NCBI GenBank assembly: GCA_028277845.1
Contig: JANQFL010000113.1
Span: 43,883 to 107,882, forward strand
From: Sneathiellales bacterium
GTDB taxonomy: Bacteria; Pseudomonadota; Alphaproteobacteria; JANQFL01
DNA length: 64,000 nt
Direction of reading: 5' to 3'
The position numbers were made by a program, and so were the translations under genes. The notes beneath the pieces are model-generated. The model saw only the letters and a program-made list of their open reading frames with translations. It searched no databases and was not told the DNA's origin. Shown in pieces: positions 1 to 8,948 of the stretch. Within the stretch, counting starts at the first letter, position 1, and each line of letters opens with the position of its first letter.

Positions 1-403
1 GGATATGCACCCGGCCGAGATAATGCATGGCCAGGTCCCGCGCGTCGGACTTGGACATCTTGCGGGCGCGCACCGGCCCCAGCATGAGGTTGTCCAGAAC
101 GGTCAGGTGCGGGAACAGATTGAACTGCTGAAAGACCATGCCGACCTTGGAGCGGATGGCGTTCAGGCTTTTCCTGCCGCCGTCCAGTTCGATGCCGTCG
201 ACGACGATGGTGCCGGCCTCGTGATGTTCCAGATGGTTGATGCAGCGGATCAGCGTCGACTTGCCCGAGCCCGACGGGCCGCACACCACCACCTTTTCGC
301 CCAGCCGCACGTCGAGCGAGACGTCCTTGAGGGCCTGGAACTCTCCGAAAAACTTGGACACCTGATCGATTTTTATGATGGGCGGCGTTTCACTTGCCTG
401 CAT
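1..403 (-). CDS. Polar amino-acid ABC transporter ATP-binding protein (partial, N-terminal 134 residues)
   Basis: This ATPase would power uptake of an amino acid or similar small polar solute at the cytoplasmic membrane. The visible part has the Walker A motif GPSGSGKST at about residues 42-50, a Q-loop region VFQQFNLFPHLTV near residue 90, and the LMLGPVRARKMSK stretch typical of the GlnQ/HisP/AapP group. The gene runs off the left edge, so the signature motif, Walker B and H-loop are not seen. The ATG at 401-403 is chosen because the protein then begins directly before the first beta strand. It is divergent from the binding-protein gene at 532, which suggests one transport system split over a shared control region. 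Confidence 0.9.
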   Translation of the reverse strand, partial: MQASETPPIIKIDQVSKFFGEFQALKDVSLDVRLGEKVVVCGPSGSGKSTLIRCINHLEHHEAGTIVVDGIELDGGRKSLNAIRSKVGMVFQQFNLFPHLTVLDNLMLGPVRARKMSKSDARDLAMHYLGRVHI

Positions 404-531
404 AACGTCTCCCCTGCCTTGTCTGCTTTCAGTTAAGCTTTTTGTTTATCGTCATGCAACAAATTCATCTTCTTGCAATTTCTCTGGGTGCACGCGATGA
501 TATCGGCAGAACAAAAATCAGGGAGAGTCCG

Positions 532-1308
532 ATGAGGATCATCAAGGCGATTTCGGCGGCGGTACTGCTCTGTGCCGTGGCCACGCAGGCGCAAGCGCAA
601 TCGGCATTGCAGGAAATCCTGTCGGCCGGCGTTCTCAAGGTGGGAACGACGGGCGATTGGAACCCGATGACCATGAAAAACCCGGCCGACAATTCCTACA
701 CCGGATACGATATCGACGTAATGACGGAACTGGGCAAGGACCTGGGCGTCAAGGTCGAGTTCGTTCCCACGGACTGGAAAACCCTGGTCAGCGGCGTGAC
801 ATCGGGCAAGTACCACCTGACCGGCTCGGCATCGATTTCCGCCGCACGGGCCAAGGCCGCGGGCTATTCAAACAGCTATTTCTCGCTGGCCACCGTGCCG
901 CTCGTTCTCAAAAAGAACGGCGACCAGTTCAAAAGCTGGGAAGACTTGAACAAGGCCGACGTCACCGTTGCGGCGACGCTGGGCACGACCCAGGAAAAGC
1001 AGGTCAAGATGTTCTTCCCCGACGCCAAGCACCAGATCGTCGAGGCGCCGGCCCGCGATTTCCAAGAGGTTCTGGCCGGCCGGGCCCACGCCCACATCAC
1101 GTCGAACGTGGAGGCCGGAAAGCTGATCGTCAAATACCCGCAGATGATGATCGTGCCGGTCTCGGCGCCCAAGGCGCCGACGCCCATCGCCATGCTGCTG
1201 CCACAGGCCGATCAGGTGTGGATCAACTACGTCAACACCTGGATCGCGCTGAAGAAGGAACGCGGCCTGTTCGACCGTCTCGGCAAGAAGTGGAAACTGC
1301 TCAACTGA
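532..1308 (+). CDS. Extracellular amino-acid-type ABC transporter substrate-binding protein (SBP family 3)
   Basis: A periplasmic receptor of about 258 residues. Residues 1-23 form a Sec signal peptide ending in TQAQAQ. The mature start LQEILSAGVLKVGTTGDWNP and the motif YTGYDIDVMTELGKDLG are typical of family 3 binding proteins. Within the family it leans towards the cyclohexadienyl-dehydratase-like branch (PMTMKNPADNSYTGYDID), but transport is more likely given the divergent ATPase. The ATG at 532 has GGGAGAG just upstream; a longer frame to 442 has no support and would bury the signal peptide. A strong hairpin with a T run follows the stop. Confidence 0.88.
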   Translation: MRIIKAISAAVLLCAVATQAQAQSALQEILSAGVLKVGTTGDWNPMTMKNPADNSYTGYDIDVMTELGKDLGVKVEFVPTDWKTLVSGVTSGKYHLTGSASISAARAKAAGYSNSYFSLATVPLVLKKNGDQFKSWEDLNKADVTVAATLGTTQEKQVKMFFPDAKHQIVEAPARDFQEVLAGRAHAHITSNVEAGKLIVKYPQMMIVPVSAPKAPTPIAMLLPQADQVWINYVNTWIALKKERGLFDRLGKKWKLLN

Positions 1309-1327
1309 GCGATTTGGCTTGACCGGA

Positions 1328-1350
1328 GGGGACACCCCGGTGTCCCCTTT
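1328..1350 (+). terminator. Rho-independent terminator after the binding-protein gene
   Basis: GGGGACACC-CC-GGTGTCCCC is a perfect 9-bp stem followed by TTT. It lies 19 bases after the stop at 1308 and just before the GST start, so it probably separates the two transcripts. The T run is short, so termination may be partial. Confidence 0.6.
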
Positions 1351-1355
1351 CCGCC

Positions 1356-1994
1356 ATGCTGACCGTCTACGCCATCCCCGTCAGTTTGTATTGCGCCAAA
1401 CTGCGTATCCTGCTGCGCCACAAGAACCTGGAATGGCGGGAAATTCCGCCGCCCGGCGGATACGGCTCGGACGAATACAAGGAAACGGTGCCGTCGGGCA
1501 ACCTGCCGGCCTTGCTCGACGGCGATCTGCTGATTGCCGATTCCGAAGCCATCGCCGAATACCTGGAGGAAAAATATCCCGCACGGCCCATGCTGCCGCA
1601 GGAGCCGGCCGCGCGGGCCAAGGTGCGTGAGCGGTCCCGGTTTCACGATACGCGACTGGAACCGGAATTGCGGAAACTGTTTCCGCACATAGGCGCTGAG
1701 AAAGCTGAAATTGTCCAACGCCAATCAGAGCATTTGTCGCAGCGCCTGGCTCAATTCGGCCGAATGTTGCCGGATTCGGATTCCGATCGCGCACTGAGCA
1801 TCGGGGATTGCGGCTATCCCATCACCATTTCCTGGATCAACCTGCTGACACCGGCCATGAATTTGCAGATCAATTGGCCATCCGCGGTTTTGGCGTATCA
1901 GGAACGCCTTGAAGAGCATCCGGCGGTATCCGCGGAGCTGGCCGACTACCGTCCCAAGCTTGCGGCATGGCTGGAGACGCGGCTGGCGTCATGA
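1356..1994 (+). CDS. Glutathione S-transferase family protein
   Basis: A 212-residue cytosolic protein with the two-domain GST layout. The N-terminal thioredoxin-like domain reads LTVYAIPVSLYCAKLRILL. The cis-proline segment is SGNLPALLDG (about residues 49-58) and the glutathione gamma-glutamyl contact motif is ADSEAIAEYLEEKY (about 62-75). The C-terminal half is helical and less conserved. It probably conjugates or reduces an electrophile; the substrate cannot be told. Its stop overlaps the start of the creatininase-family gene in an ATGA, so the two are likely co-translated. Confidence 0.88.
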   Translation: MLTVYAIPVSLYCAKLRILLRHKNLEWREIPPPGGYGSDEYKETVPSGNLPALLDGDLLIADSEAIAEYLEEKYPARPMLPQEPAARAKVRERSRFHDTRLEPELRKLFPHIGAEKAEIVQRQSEHLSQRLAQFGRMLPDSDSDRALSIGDCGYPITISWINLLTPAMNLQINWPSAVLAYQERLEEHPAVSAELADYRPKLAAWLETRLAS

Positions 1995-2770
1995 GGCTCG
2001 ACGAGGCGACATGGCCGGAAGTAGAGGCCTATCTCGCCCATTCGCGCGGCATCTTCATCCCGACGGGATCGACGGAACAGCACGGGCCCATGGGCCTGAT
2101 CGGCACCGACGCCCTGTGCGCCGAGGCGATCGCGGAAGGCGCGGCCGATATCGCCAAGGCCTATGTCGCGCCGACGGTGGCCTACACCCCGGCCCCGTTC
2201 AACACGGCATTTCCCGGGACGATCTCAATCTCCAAACCCGTCTTCCTGTCGCTGGTCGGAGAGATCATCGCGGGATTGCTGGGACAGGGGTTCGAAATCC
2301 TGTATTTCGTCAACGGCCATGGTGCCAACATTGCGCCGCTCGGCGAGGCCGCGGATAGTTTTCCAGACGCGCATATCCGTATCCGGAACTGGTGGGATTT
2401 CGAGACGGTCGACCGGTTGCGCACGAAATACTACGGCGACTGGGAGGGCATGCATGCCACCCCCTCGGAAGTGTCGATTACGCAGTCAACGCATCGCATC
2501 GTGCAGCCTGGGGATGCCGCCGAACCGCCGGAGAAACTGTCCGCCCGTTACATCCAAACCCATGCCGGCGACCGGCATGGTCCGCCCGACGAACACCGCA
2601 GACGCTTTCCCGACGGCCGGGTCGGGTCGCACTCCGCCCTGGCTGATCCCGCCCATGGCGATGCCCTGCTGGCCGCGGCGATCGAAGCGGTGGCGGACGA
2701 CTACAGTCAGCTCTGTTTGCGCTCGGCGAGCCAAATGCCGCCCAAAACCAGTACCAGCCCCCAGAAGTGA
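1991..2770 (+). CDS. Creatininase-family amidohydrolase
   Basis: A 259-residue metal-dependent amidohydrolase of the creatininase / MftE-like family, which opens cyclic amides or cleaves small amide bonds. Metal ligands are visible in GSTEQHGPMGLIGTD (about residues 23-37), NGHGANIAPL (about 108-117) and WEGMHATPSEVS (about 145-156). The ATG at 1991 overlaps the GST stop (ATGA). The last 64 bases overlap the 3' end of the convergent EamA gene, which is unusual but leaves both reading frames intact. The substrate is unknown; formamide-type and creatinine-type amides are both possible. Confidence 0.85.
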   Translation: MRLDEATWPEVEAYLAHSRGIFIPTGSTEQHGPMGLIGTDALCAEAIAEGAADIAKAYVAPTVAYTPAPFNTAFPGTISISKPVFLSLVGEIIAGLLGQGFEILYFVNGHGANIAPLGEAADSFPDAHIRIRNWWDFETVDRLRTKYYGDWEGMHATPSEVSITQSTHRIVQPGDAAEPPEKLSARYIQTHAGDRHGPPDEHRRRFPDGRVGSHSALADPAHGDALLAAAIEAVADDYSQLCLRSASQMPPKTSTSPQK

Positions 2771-3621
2771 TACATCGCGAAGCGTTCCCCGAGCAGGAGG
2801 ACGGCCAGCACGACGGCAAAGATCGGCACCAGGTTGACGAAGATACCCGTGCGCCCGGGACCGATCAAACTGACACCCTTGATCCAGAAGAATTGCGCCA
2901 GCAATGACGGGAAGATGACCACGAAGGCGATCACCGCCCATCCTTTCGCCGTGGGGTAGATGGTTGCACCGTAGAAACCTTCGGCAATCACCAACGGCAC
3001 CGACGTCAGCAGCGCCGACACCGAAATGACGGCAAACAGTGAGATGATCGCGACCTCGGGCTTGTCACGCAGAGCGACCGTATAGCTGGCGTAACAGACA
3101 CAGGCGATCAGCATGAATATGTCGCCCAGATTGAACGAAAGTGCGAACAGGCGGTCGAGTTCTCCGACCGAGGTGACCAGCGCGACGCCGGCGAAGGTCA
3201 CGACGACCCCGGCGATTTGCAGGAGCCGCACGCCCGTGCCGTGCATGAGATACGCACCGAGCAGCACGAAGGCGGGTATGGAGCCTTGAATGATGCCCAT
3301 ATTGATGGCCGTCGTACTGTGCGCGGCGACATAGAACAGCGCATTGAATGAGGTAAAACCCAGCACGCCCAACAGCATGACAAACGGCAATCGTTGCCGA
3401 AGGACGGGCCAGTCGCGGCGGATACTACTCCAGCCGATCACGAAAACGATGCCGACGGACAATACCCAACGCAGGAAAACCAGCATCATCGGCGACACCT
3501 CGCCGACCGCGAGCTTGCCCGCCAGGGCGTTGCCGCCCCAGAACAGGGTGGTCACGGTCAGCAGCGCGTAGGCCTGCAACCGGGCGGTGCTCTGTGTGGC
3601 GGACTCGCTGTGGGTTTCCAT
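2707..3621 (-). CDS. EamA/DMT-superfamily drug-metabolite exporter
   Basis: A 304-residue inner-membrane protein with about ten hydrophobic helices in two EamA repeats. The first starts at ALLTVTTLFWGGNALAGKLA and the second at FMLIACVCYASYTVAL. A basic tail (AERKQS) points to the cytoplasm. Such proteins export amino acids or small metabolites, mostly by proton antiport; the substrate cannot be predicted. The ATG at 3619-3621 (METHSES) is preferred over a longer frame to 3744 whose extra 41 residues are Arg-rich and unlike the family. Confidence 0.85.
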   Translation of the reverse strand: METHSESATQSTARLQAYALLTVTTLFWGGNALAGKLAVGEVSPMMLVFLRWVLSVGIVFVIGWSSIRRDWPVLRQRLPFVMLLGVLGFTSFNALFYVAAHSTTAINMGIIQGSIPAFVLLGAYLMHGTGVRLLQIAGVVVTFAGVALVTSVGELDRLFALSFNLGDIFMLIACVCYASYTVALRDKPEVAIISLFAVISVSALLTSVPLVIAEGFYGATIYPTAKGWAVIAFVVIFPSLLAQFFWIKGVSLIGPGRTGIFVNLVPIFAVVLAVLLLGERFAMYHFWGLVLVLGGIWLAERKQS

Positions 3622-3758
3622 CAATACAATACTCGATTTGCCTATCTGCCGGCCCGCTTCACTGCGAATTTGTCTCGTCGTGTGACAGCCACGAAGGACC
3701 ATCGGCCGTCGAGACACTGTGCCTGTTGTCCCGAACCGGCACAACCATGGGAATCCGG

Positions 3759-4559
3759 TTAGAACCAGGGTTCGTCGGGATCGGGCAGCGGAATGGCGTC
3801 GAGCAGTTCGCGCGTGTAACCGGCACGCGGATTATCGAACAGTTCCGCCGTCGGCTCGTTCTCGACGATTTCGCCGTGGTGGAGCACGACGATCCGCGTG
3901 CACAAGCGGCGGATGACGGACAGGTCGTGGCTGATGAAGGCGAGCGTCAGGCCAAGCTCGCGGACCAGCCGTTCCAGCAGCGCCAGTACCTGCGCCTGCG
4001 ACGAGACATCCAGACCGGATACGATTTCATCGGCCAGAATGAAGTCGGGCCGGAGCGCGATGGCGCGGGCGATGCCCACGCGTTGGCGCTGCCCGCCGGA
4101 GAGTTCGTGCGGATAGCGGGTCTCGAAGCTTCGCGGCAGTCCGACATGGTCGAGCGCTTCGCGCGCGGCCTCGCGCGCATTCTCCACGCCGTGCAAGCGC
4201 AACGGCGCGGAAATGATTCGACCGACGCGGTGGCGCGGATTCATCGACGACATCGGATCCTGGAAAATCATCTGGAAGCGGCGGCGCATGGGCCGCAGAG
4301 CTTGCTCGGACAAATGGGTGACGTCGTCGCCATCGAACCGGACCGCACCGGACGTGGGTTCCAACAGCCGGACCAGCGCGCGGCCGAGCGTGGATTTTCC
4401 GGACCCCGATCCGCCGACGATTCCGAGGATCTCACCTTCCGGGATGTTGAAACTGAGACCCTTGAGGATTTCAATGCGCGGCGCCGCGCCGAACAGCGGT
4501 TTTCGCGTCATGTCGGGCAGCGACAGGTGCAGGTTCTCGACTTCGTAAAGGTCAGCCAC
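3759..4559 (-). CDS. Dipeptide/oligopeptide-type ABC transporter ATP-binding protein (second ATPase, DppF-like)
   Basis: A 266-residue ATPase with Walker A GGSGSGKST (about residues 48-56), Q-loop FQDPMSSMNPR, signature LSGGQRQRVGIARA and Walker B DFILADEIVSGLD. It lacks the Cys-rich C-terminal extension seen in the second transporter's ATPase at 31329, so it is a short form. The start is a GTG at 4557-4559 that overlaps the upstream ATPase stop (GGTGGCTGA). It is last in a minus-strand operon with another ATPase, two permeases and, upstream, a binding protein. Confidence 0.88.
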   Translation of the reverse strand: MADLYEVENLHLSLPDMTRKPLFGAAPRIEILKGLSFNIPEGEILGIVGGSGSGKSTLGRALVRLLEPTSGAVRFDGDDVTHLSEQALRPMRRRFQMIFQDPMSSMNPRHRVGRIISAPLRLHGVENAREAAREALDHVGLPRSFETRYPHELSGGQRQRVGIARAIALRPDFILADEIVSGLDVSSQAQVLALLERLVRELGLTLAFISHDLSVIRRLCTRIVVLHHGEIVENEPTAELFDNPRAGYTRELLDAIPLPDPDEPWF

Positions 4560-5424
4560 CGCGCCACTCCCTGTCCACCGCGTCGACCTGCGCATTCACC
4601 TCCGTGATGACCGCATCCGGTACCGGCGTGAGACTGGCCTCGGGGTCGGTGTATTTTGGTGTTGCCGCGAGCAGTGCCCGTGAATAGGCGTGAGACGGCG
4701 CGCGGAAAAAGCCGTGTACATCCGTTGCTTCGACCACCAACCCGCCATAGAGCACCGAAAGCGACTGGCAGATCTTGGAGACCACGCCCAGATCGTGGGT
4801 GACGAACAGCAGCGCCGTGTTGTGGCGTTCCTGCATCTCCTTGATCAGCTTGAGGATCTGCTTTTGCACGGTCACATCGAGGGCGGTCGTCGGTTCGTCG
4901 GCAATGATCAGTTTCGGTTCGGCGGCAAAGGCCGACGCGATCAGGATCCGTTGGCGCATGCCGCCCGACAGTTCGTGCGGATAGCTTCTCAGGATGCGGT
5001 CGGGGTCCGGAATGTGGACTTCGTGCAGCAGTTCCACCGCGCGCTCACGGGCCTTGGCGCGGTTCCAGCCGAGAATATCGACCAGCCGGTCGGTGATCTG
5101 CGGTCCGATCCGGCGCGACGGATTGAGCGCCGTCATGGGATCCTGCGGGATCAGTGCACAGCTCTGCCCGATGCGCCGGCGGTGCTCGGCCGGCGGCAAC
5201 GTCAACAGATCGGTCCCATCGAGTTCGATCTGACCGGAGATGATTTCCACCGAGCGCGGCAGGATACCGAGCACGGCCTTGCCGATCATCGACTTGCCGG
5301 CGCCGGACTCGCCGACCAGGCCATGCACTTCGCCCGGCGACACCGACAAGGCCACATCGCGCAGCAACCGCGTCGTGGTGCCCGCGATGCGCACCGACAG
5401 GTTGGAGATGGACAGAAAGCTCAT
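4552..5424 (-). CDS. Dipeptide/oligopeptide-type ABC transporter ATP-binding protein (first ATPase, DppD-like)
   Basis: A 290-residue ATPase. Walker A is GESGAGKSM at about residues 37-45; its last position is Met instead of the usual Ser/Thr, where the Mg2+-ligating side chain normally sits. Other motifs are normal: FVTHDLG (H-loop), LSGGMRQRILIASAFA (signature) and [13 protein letters not shown] (Walker B). The ATG at 5422-5424 overlaps the permease stop by 4 bases (ATGA). The open frame continues upstream to 6225 only as a shadow of the permease gene. Confidence 0.88.
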   Translation of the reverse strand: MSFLSISNLSVRIAGTTTRLLRDVALSVSPGEVHGLVGESGAGKSMIGKAVLGILPRSVEIISGQIELDGTDLLTLPPAEHRRRIGQSCALIPQDPMTALNPSRRIGPQITDRLVDILGWNRAKARERAVELLHEVHIPDPDRILRSYPHELSGGMRQRILIASAFAAEPKLIIADEPTTALDVTVQKQILKLIKEMQERHNTALLFVTHDLGVVSKICQSLSVLYGGLVVEATDVHGFFRAPSHAYSRALLAATPKYTDPEASLTPVPDAVITEVNAQVDAVDREWRGG

Positions 5425-6272
5425 CGCAGCACCGGGTCGAAACGGTCCTTCAGCCCCTCGCCCAATTGCGAGAACGACAGCACCGTGAGGAACAGGGTGA
5501 TCAGCGGAAACACGATGACCCACCAGGCCTGATAGATCGACACGCGCCCCTCGGAAATCATGCCGCCCCAGGTGGGATCGTCGGTCGAGATCGACAGGTT
5601 CACGAAGGATAGGATCGCCTCGACGATGACGGCGATGCCCATCTCGAGGGTCAGCAGCGCGACGATGGTGGGCAGGACATTGGGCAGGATTTCCACCAGC
5701 ATGGTCGAGAGCCGGGTGCGCCCGGCGACCTGCGCCGAAGCCGGATAGTCCATCGCGCCCTGGGCCATGGCCTCGGCCCGGACCACACGGGCGAACCGGG
5801 TCCAATCGATGACCACGATGGCGATGATGATCGAGATCAGGCCGGGGCCGAGCACGGCGATGAGGAGAATGGAAAACAGAACCGGCGGGAACGCCATCCA
5901 GATATCGATCAGACGCGAGACCACGACGTCGACCCAACCGCGCAGATACCCGGCCAGCAGGCCCAATGACGCACCGATCAGGCAGGTCAGGGTGCCGGCG
6001 ATCAGCGCCACCGTCAGCGCCACCCGCGATCCGTACAGGATGCGCGAAAGAACATCCCGTCCCAGGCTGTCGGTACCGAGAAAATAACCCGGCTCGGCAC
6101 TGTCGACCCAGAAGGGCGGCATCCGGCCGAGAAACAGGTCCTGCGCCAGCGGGTCGTGCGGACTGAGAAAGGACGCGAATATGGCGGCGAGAGCCAGAGC
6201 CGTCAGCCACCCGCCCGACAGCCATAAGCGCGGGCCGGCCCGGCGCCTGACTTGCGAGCGCCCGTCAAGCAT
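5421..6272 (-). CDS. Dipeptide-type ABC transporter permease (DppC-like)
   Basis: A 283-residue inner-membrane permease with the N-terminal OppC-type segment (FASFLSPHDPLAQDLF then YFLGTDSLGRDVLSRILYGS), about six helices, and the EAA loop where the ATPases dock (EAMAQGAMDYPASAQVAGRT). The ATG at 6270-6272 overlaps the partner permease stop by 8 bases. It would form the transmembrane channel with the DppB-like protein. Confidence 0.9.
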   Translation of the reverse strand: MLDGRSQVRRRAGPRLWLSGGWLTALALAAIFASFLSPHDPLAQDLFLGRMPPFWVDSAEPGYFLGTDSLGRDVLSRILYGSRVALTVALIAGTLTCLIGASLGLLAGYLRGWVDVVVSRLIDIWMAFPPVLFSILLIAVLGPGLISIIIAIVVIDWTRFARVVRAEAMAQGAMDYPASAQVAGRTRLSTMLVEILPNVLPTIVALLTLEMGIAVIVEAILSFVNLSISTDDPTWGGMISEGRVSIYQAWWVIVFPLITLFLTVLSFSQLGEGLKDRFDPVLR

Positions 6273-7275
6273 GCCGGAGCCTCGGATTGAGCAGGGCATA
6301 GGTCAGGTCGACGACCAGGTTCACCACGGTGAAGATGACGGCGAACAAAATGACGATGCCTTGGATCAGCGGCAGGTCGCGGTTGATGACCGCGTCGATG
6401 GCCATGTTGCCGAGGCCTTGATAGCTGAACAGCCGCTCGATGATCACCGTGCCGCCGATCAGGAACGTGAACTGCACGCCGACCAGGGTCAACGTCGGCA
6501 GAACGGCGTTCGGCAGGGCCTCGCGGGTAATCACCCGGGTTTCGCCGTAGCCTTTCGTCCGCGCCAGGGTGACATAGTCGAAATGCATGGTTTCCTTGAG
6601 CGATTGCTTGAGCAATTGGCCGATGATCGCGGCAAGCGGAATGGCCAGCGCCAGCGCCGGCAGGAACATGTGGCTGACGATGTCGGCCCAGATATCGAAG
6701 CGCAGCCGGATCACGCTTTCGAACAGGTAGAAGTCCGTGGTGAACGGCAGATCCAGCGACGGGGTGACCCGGCCCGAGATATGGAACAGCGGCCAGGCGA
6801 CGCCGAACAGCAGGATCAGGATCAGGCCCCAGAGGAAATCCGGGATGGACAGCGCCATGCCATTGGTCACGTCGATGCCGGCTTCGATTTTGGTGCCGCG
6901 TTCACGGGTGCCCGTCAGCGCCGCGGCGCCGCCGAGGATCACGGCAATGACCAATGCCATGATGGACAGTTCCAAGGTCGCCGGAAGGCGGCCGAGAACC
7001 AACGTCAGCACCGGCTGCCGGGCCGTGATGGAGGTGCCGAAATCGCCTTGCAGGACCCCGCCGGCCCAAATGAAAAACTGTTCGGGAATCGATTTGTCGA
7101 GGCCGTAATGCGCCGTCAATAATGCGATGTCTTCAGGCGTCGCGCCGGGCGGCAGCATCATGGCGATCGGATTGCCCGGCACGATGCGGATCACGACGAA
7201 CACGATGACCGCCACGCCCACCAGCGTCACGGCCGTGCTGACCAGTCTGAAAAGCAGTGTCCTGAGAAGCCGCAT
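6265..7275 (-). CDS. Dipeptide-type ABC transporter permease (DppB-like)
   Basis: A 336-residue permease. The N-terminus RLVSTAVTLVGVAVIVFVVI with RIVPGNP is the usual OppB/DppB start. The HYGLDKSIPEQFFIW periplasmic segment and the EAA loop (YVTLARTKGYGETRVITREA) are present. Separated by 131 bases from the binding-protein gene upstream, with a strong hairpin in between, as is common where the binding protein is made in excess. Confidence 0.9.
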   Translation of the reverse strand: MRLLRTLLFRLVSTAVTLVGVAVIVFVVIRIVPGNPIAMMLPPGATPEDIALLTAHYGLDKSIPEQFFIWAGGVLQGDFGTSITARQPVLTLVLGRLPATLELSIMALVIAVILGGAAALTGTRERGTKIEAGIDVTNGMALSIPDFLWGLILILLFGVAWPLFHISGRVTPSLDLPFTTDFYLFESVIRLRFDIWADIVSHMFLPALALAIPLAAIIGQLLKQSLKETMHFDYVTLARTKGYGETRVITREALPNAVLPTLTLVGVQFTFLIGGTVIIERLFSYQGLGNMAIDAVINRDLPLIQGIVILFAVIFTVVNLVVDLTYALLNPRLRHA

Positions 7276-7367
7276 CGGTTTCTACACTTGCCCCTACGTC
7301 CGAAAATGTCACGAAAAGATGTATGGCGCGAGGCGATTCACTCCTGCCCGGCGCAATATCGGGAGGG

Positions 7368-7396
7368 CCCGGCCGGAGACTGTTTCTCCGGCCGGG
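7368..7396 (-). terminator. Intercistronic hairpin between binding-protein and permease genes
   Basis: CCCGGCCGGAGA and TCTCCGGCCGGG form a perfect 12-bp stem with a 5-base loop, 11 bases after the binding-protein stop. No T run follows on the minus strand, so it is more likely an mRNA-stabilising or partly terminating hairpin than a full terminator. Confidence 0.5.
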
Positions 7397-7406
7397 TACT
7401 GTGGGC

Positions 7407-8927
7407 TCAGGCCCGTTTCATCAGATGGGGCAGCAACGCGCCCGACGCGTGCGGCGTCACCTTGACGCCCTTGGCCGACAGAATCGGCTGGACATACTGC
7501 AACAGCGGAATGACCAGCGCGTTCTCGGCGATGTAACGGTCGACCGCCTTGTAGCCGGCGATGCGTTTCTGCTCATCGGGCTCACCCCAGAGCGCGCCGA
7601 TCTTTTCGATCAGGTCCTTGCCGTCCCAGACCGAATGGGGGCTGGGTCCGAACATGGCAAACCCCGTCGAAGTCGACGGATCGCCCACCGAGTTGCCCCA
7701 GTTGTAGAAGGCGGCCGGCGCCAAGGTGTCGGCGGCTCTGAGCTCGTAATGCTTGGCGATCTCGTACACTTCGATTTCGGCTTCGATACCGACCCGGCGC
7801 CACAGGCCGACGATGGCCTGGATCATTTCGTAATCCTTGGGCTTGAAACCCTTGGTCGTCTGGATCTTGAACTTCACCGGATTGTCCGGGCCGTAGCCCG
7901 ACGCCTTGAGCAGTTCCTTGGCCTTACCGGGATCGTAGGCGACCGAAATCGACGAATCGTAGGCGTCGTACTGCGGCGTCTGCAGGGTATCGATCTTGAC
8001 GCCGTATCCCGACAGCAGCCGGTCGATGATGGTCTGCTTGTCGATGGCATGGGCGCAGGCCTTGCGCACATTCGGATCGAGCATCGCGTCGACATCGTTG
8101 AGGAAAATCATGCCGATGTCGGAAATCGGCGCGGCGACACCGTTCAACTTGCCCTTCAAGCGGTCGTATTCCTCGTAGGGCATCTCGAGCGTGACATGGG
8201 CATTGCCCGATTCCACCTCGGCCACGCGGGCGGCGGCGTCGGTGACGAACTTGATGGTCACGTTCTCGAAGTCCGGCTTACCGCCCCAGTAGTTGGGATT
8301 GGCCTTGAGCTGGACAAACGCGTTGCGCTCGAACTTCTGGACCATGTAGGGCCCGGTACCGATGGGCGCCGCTTCGAAACCCTCCGGCCCCACCTTTTCG
8401 TAATACGCCTTGGGCAGAACGTAGCCCGTCAGGAAGTACATCCACTTGAATATGGTCGGGTCGAACTGCTTGACGTCGGCGGTTACCGTATTGCCGTCGG
8501 CCTTGAAGTTTTCCAGCGTCGACCAGATGAAGTTGATCGGATTGCCGGTTTTCGGATCCGCGGCCCGGGCAAGGCTCCAGGCCACGTCTTCGGCGGTAAA
8601 CGGGCTGCCGTCATGCCAGGTGACGCCGGGGCGTACCGTCATCATGACCTTCGACCGGTCGTCGTTCCAGCCCCACTGGGTCAACAAGCCCGGCGCGGGG
8701 TTCAGGTCGGGTTTCTGCTGAATGAACTGGTCGAAAACCGATTGGTAGAAGCCCTGGATTGTCGGGTTCACCGCCGAGGGGCCGGTGGTCGGGTCCCAGC
8801 TCGGCAGATTGACATTGTAGGCGATGACGAGCTCGTTGATGTCCTGCGCCCGTGCAGGCAGCCCTATCGCGCCCGCCGCCGCGGAGGCGGCCGTTATTTG
8901 CATCAGTTTGCGTCGTGTGAGTTCCAT
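7407..8927 (-). CDS. Dipeptide-type ABC transporter substrate-binding protein (SBP family 5)
   Basis: A 506-residue periplasmic receptor. The N-terminus ELTRRKLMQITAASAAAGAI with GLPARAQ is a twin-arginine signal, so it may be exported folded. The family 5 signature is present (VRPGVTWHDGSPFTAEDVAW, about residues 78-97). The ATG at 8927 has GGGGAG five bases upstream; a GTG two codons earlier is possible. It starts the operon of two permeases and two ATPases, and shares its neighbourhood with the flavoprotein/cyclase/Ior genes, so its ligand may be the feedstock of that pathway rather than a peptide. That link is inference. Confidence 0.88.
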   Translation of the reverse strand: MELTRRKLMQITAASAAAGAIGLPARAQDINELVIAYNVNLPSWDPTTGPSAVNPTIQGFYQSVFDQFIQQKPDLNPAPGLLTQWGWNDDRSKVMMTVRPGVTWHDGSPFTAEDVAWSLARAADPKTGNPINFIWSTLENFKADGNTVTADVKQFDPTIFKWMYFLTGYVLPKAYYEKVGPEGFEAAPIGTGPYMVQKFERNAFVQLKANPNYWGGKPDFENVTIKFVTDAAARVAEVESGNAHVTLEMPYEEYDRLKGKLNGVAAPISDIGMIFLNDVDAMLDPNVRKACAHAIDKQTIIDRLLSGYGVKIDTLQTPQYDAYDSSISVAYDPGKAKELLKASGYGPDNPVKFKIQTTKGFKPKDYEMIQAIVGLWRRVGIEAEIEVYEIAKHYELRAADTLAPAAFYNWGNSVGDPSTSTGFAMFGPSPHSVWDGKDLIEKIGALWGEPDEQKRIAGYKAVDRYIAENALVIPLLQYVQPILSAKGVKVTPHASGALLPHLMKRA

Positions 8928-8948
8928 GTTCACTCCCCATTTTATGGT

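Noticed and set aside
453..480. TGCAA-N13-TTGCA dyad between the amino-acid transporter ATPase and binding-protein genes
   Set aside because: Arms are only five bases with a long spacer; too weak to call an operator.
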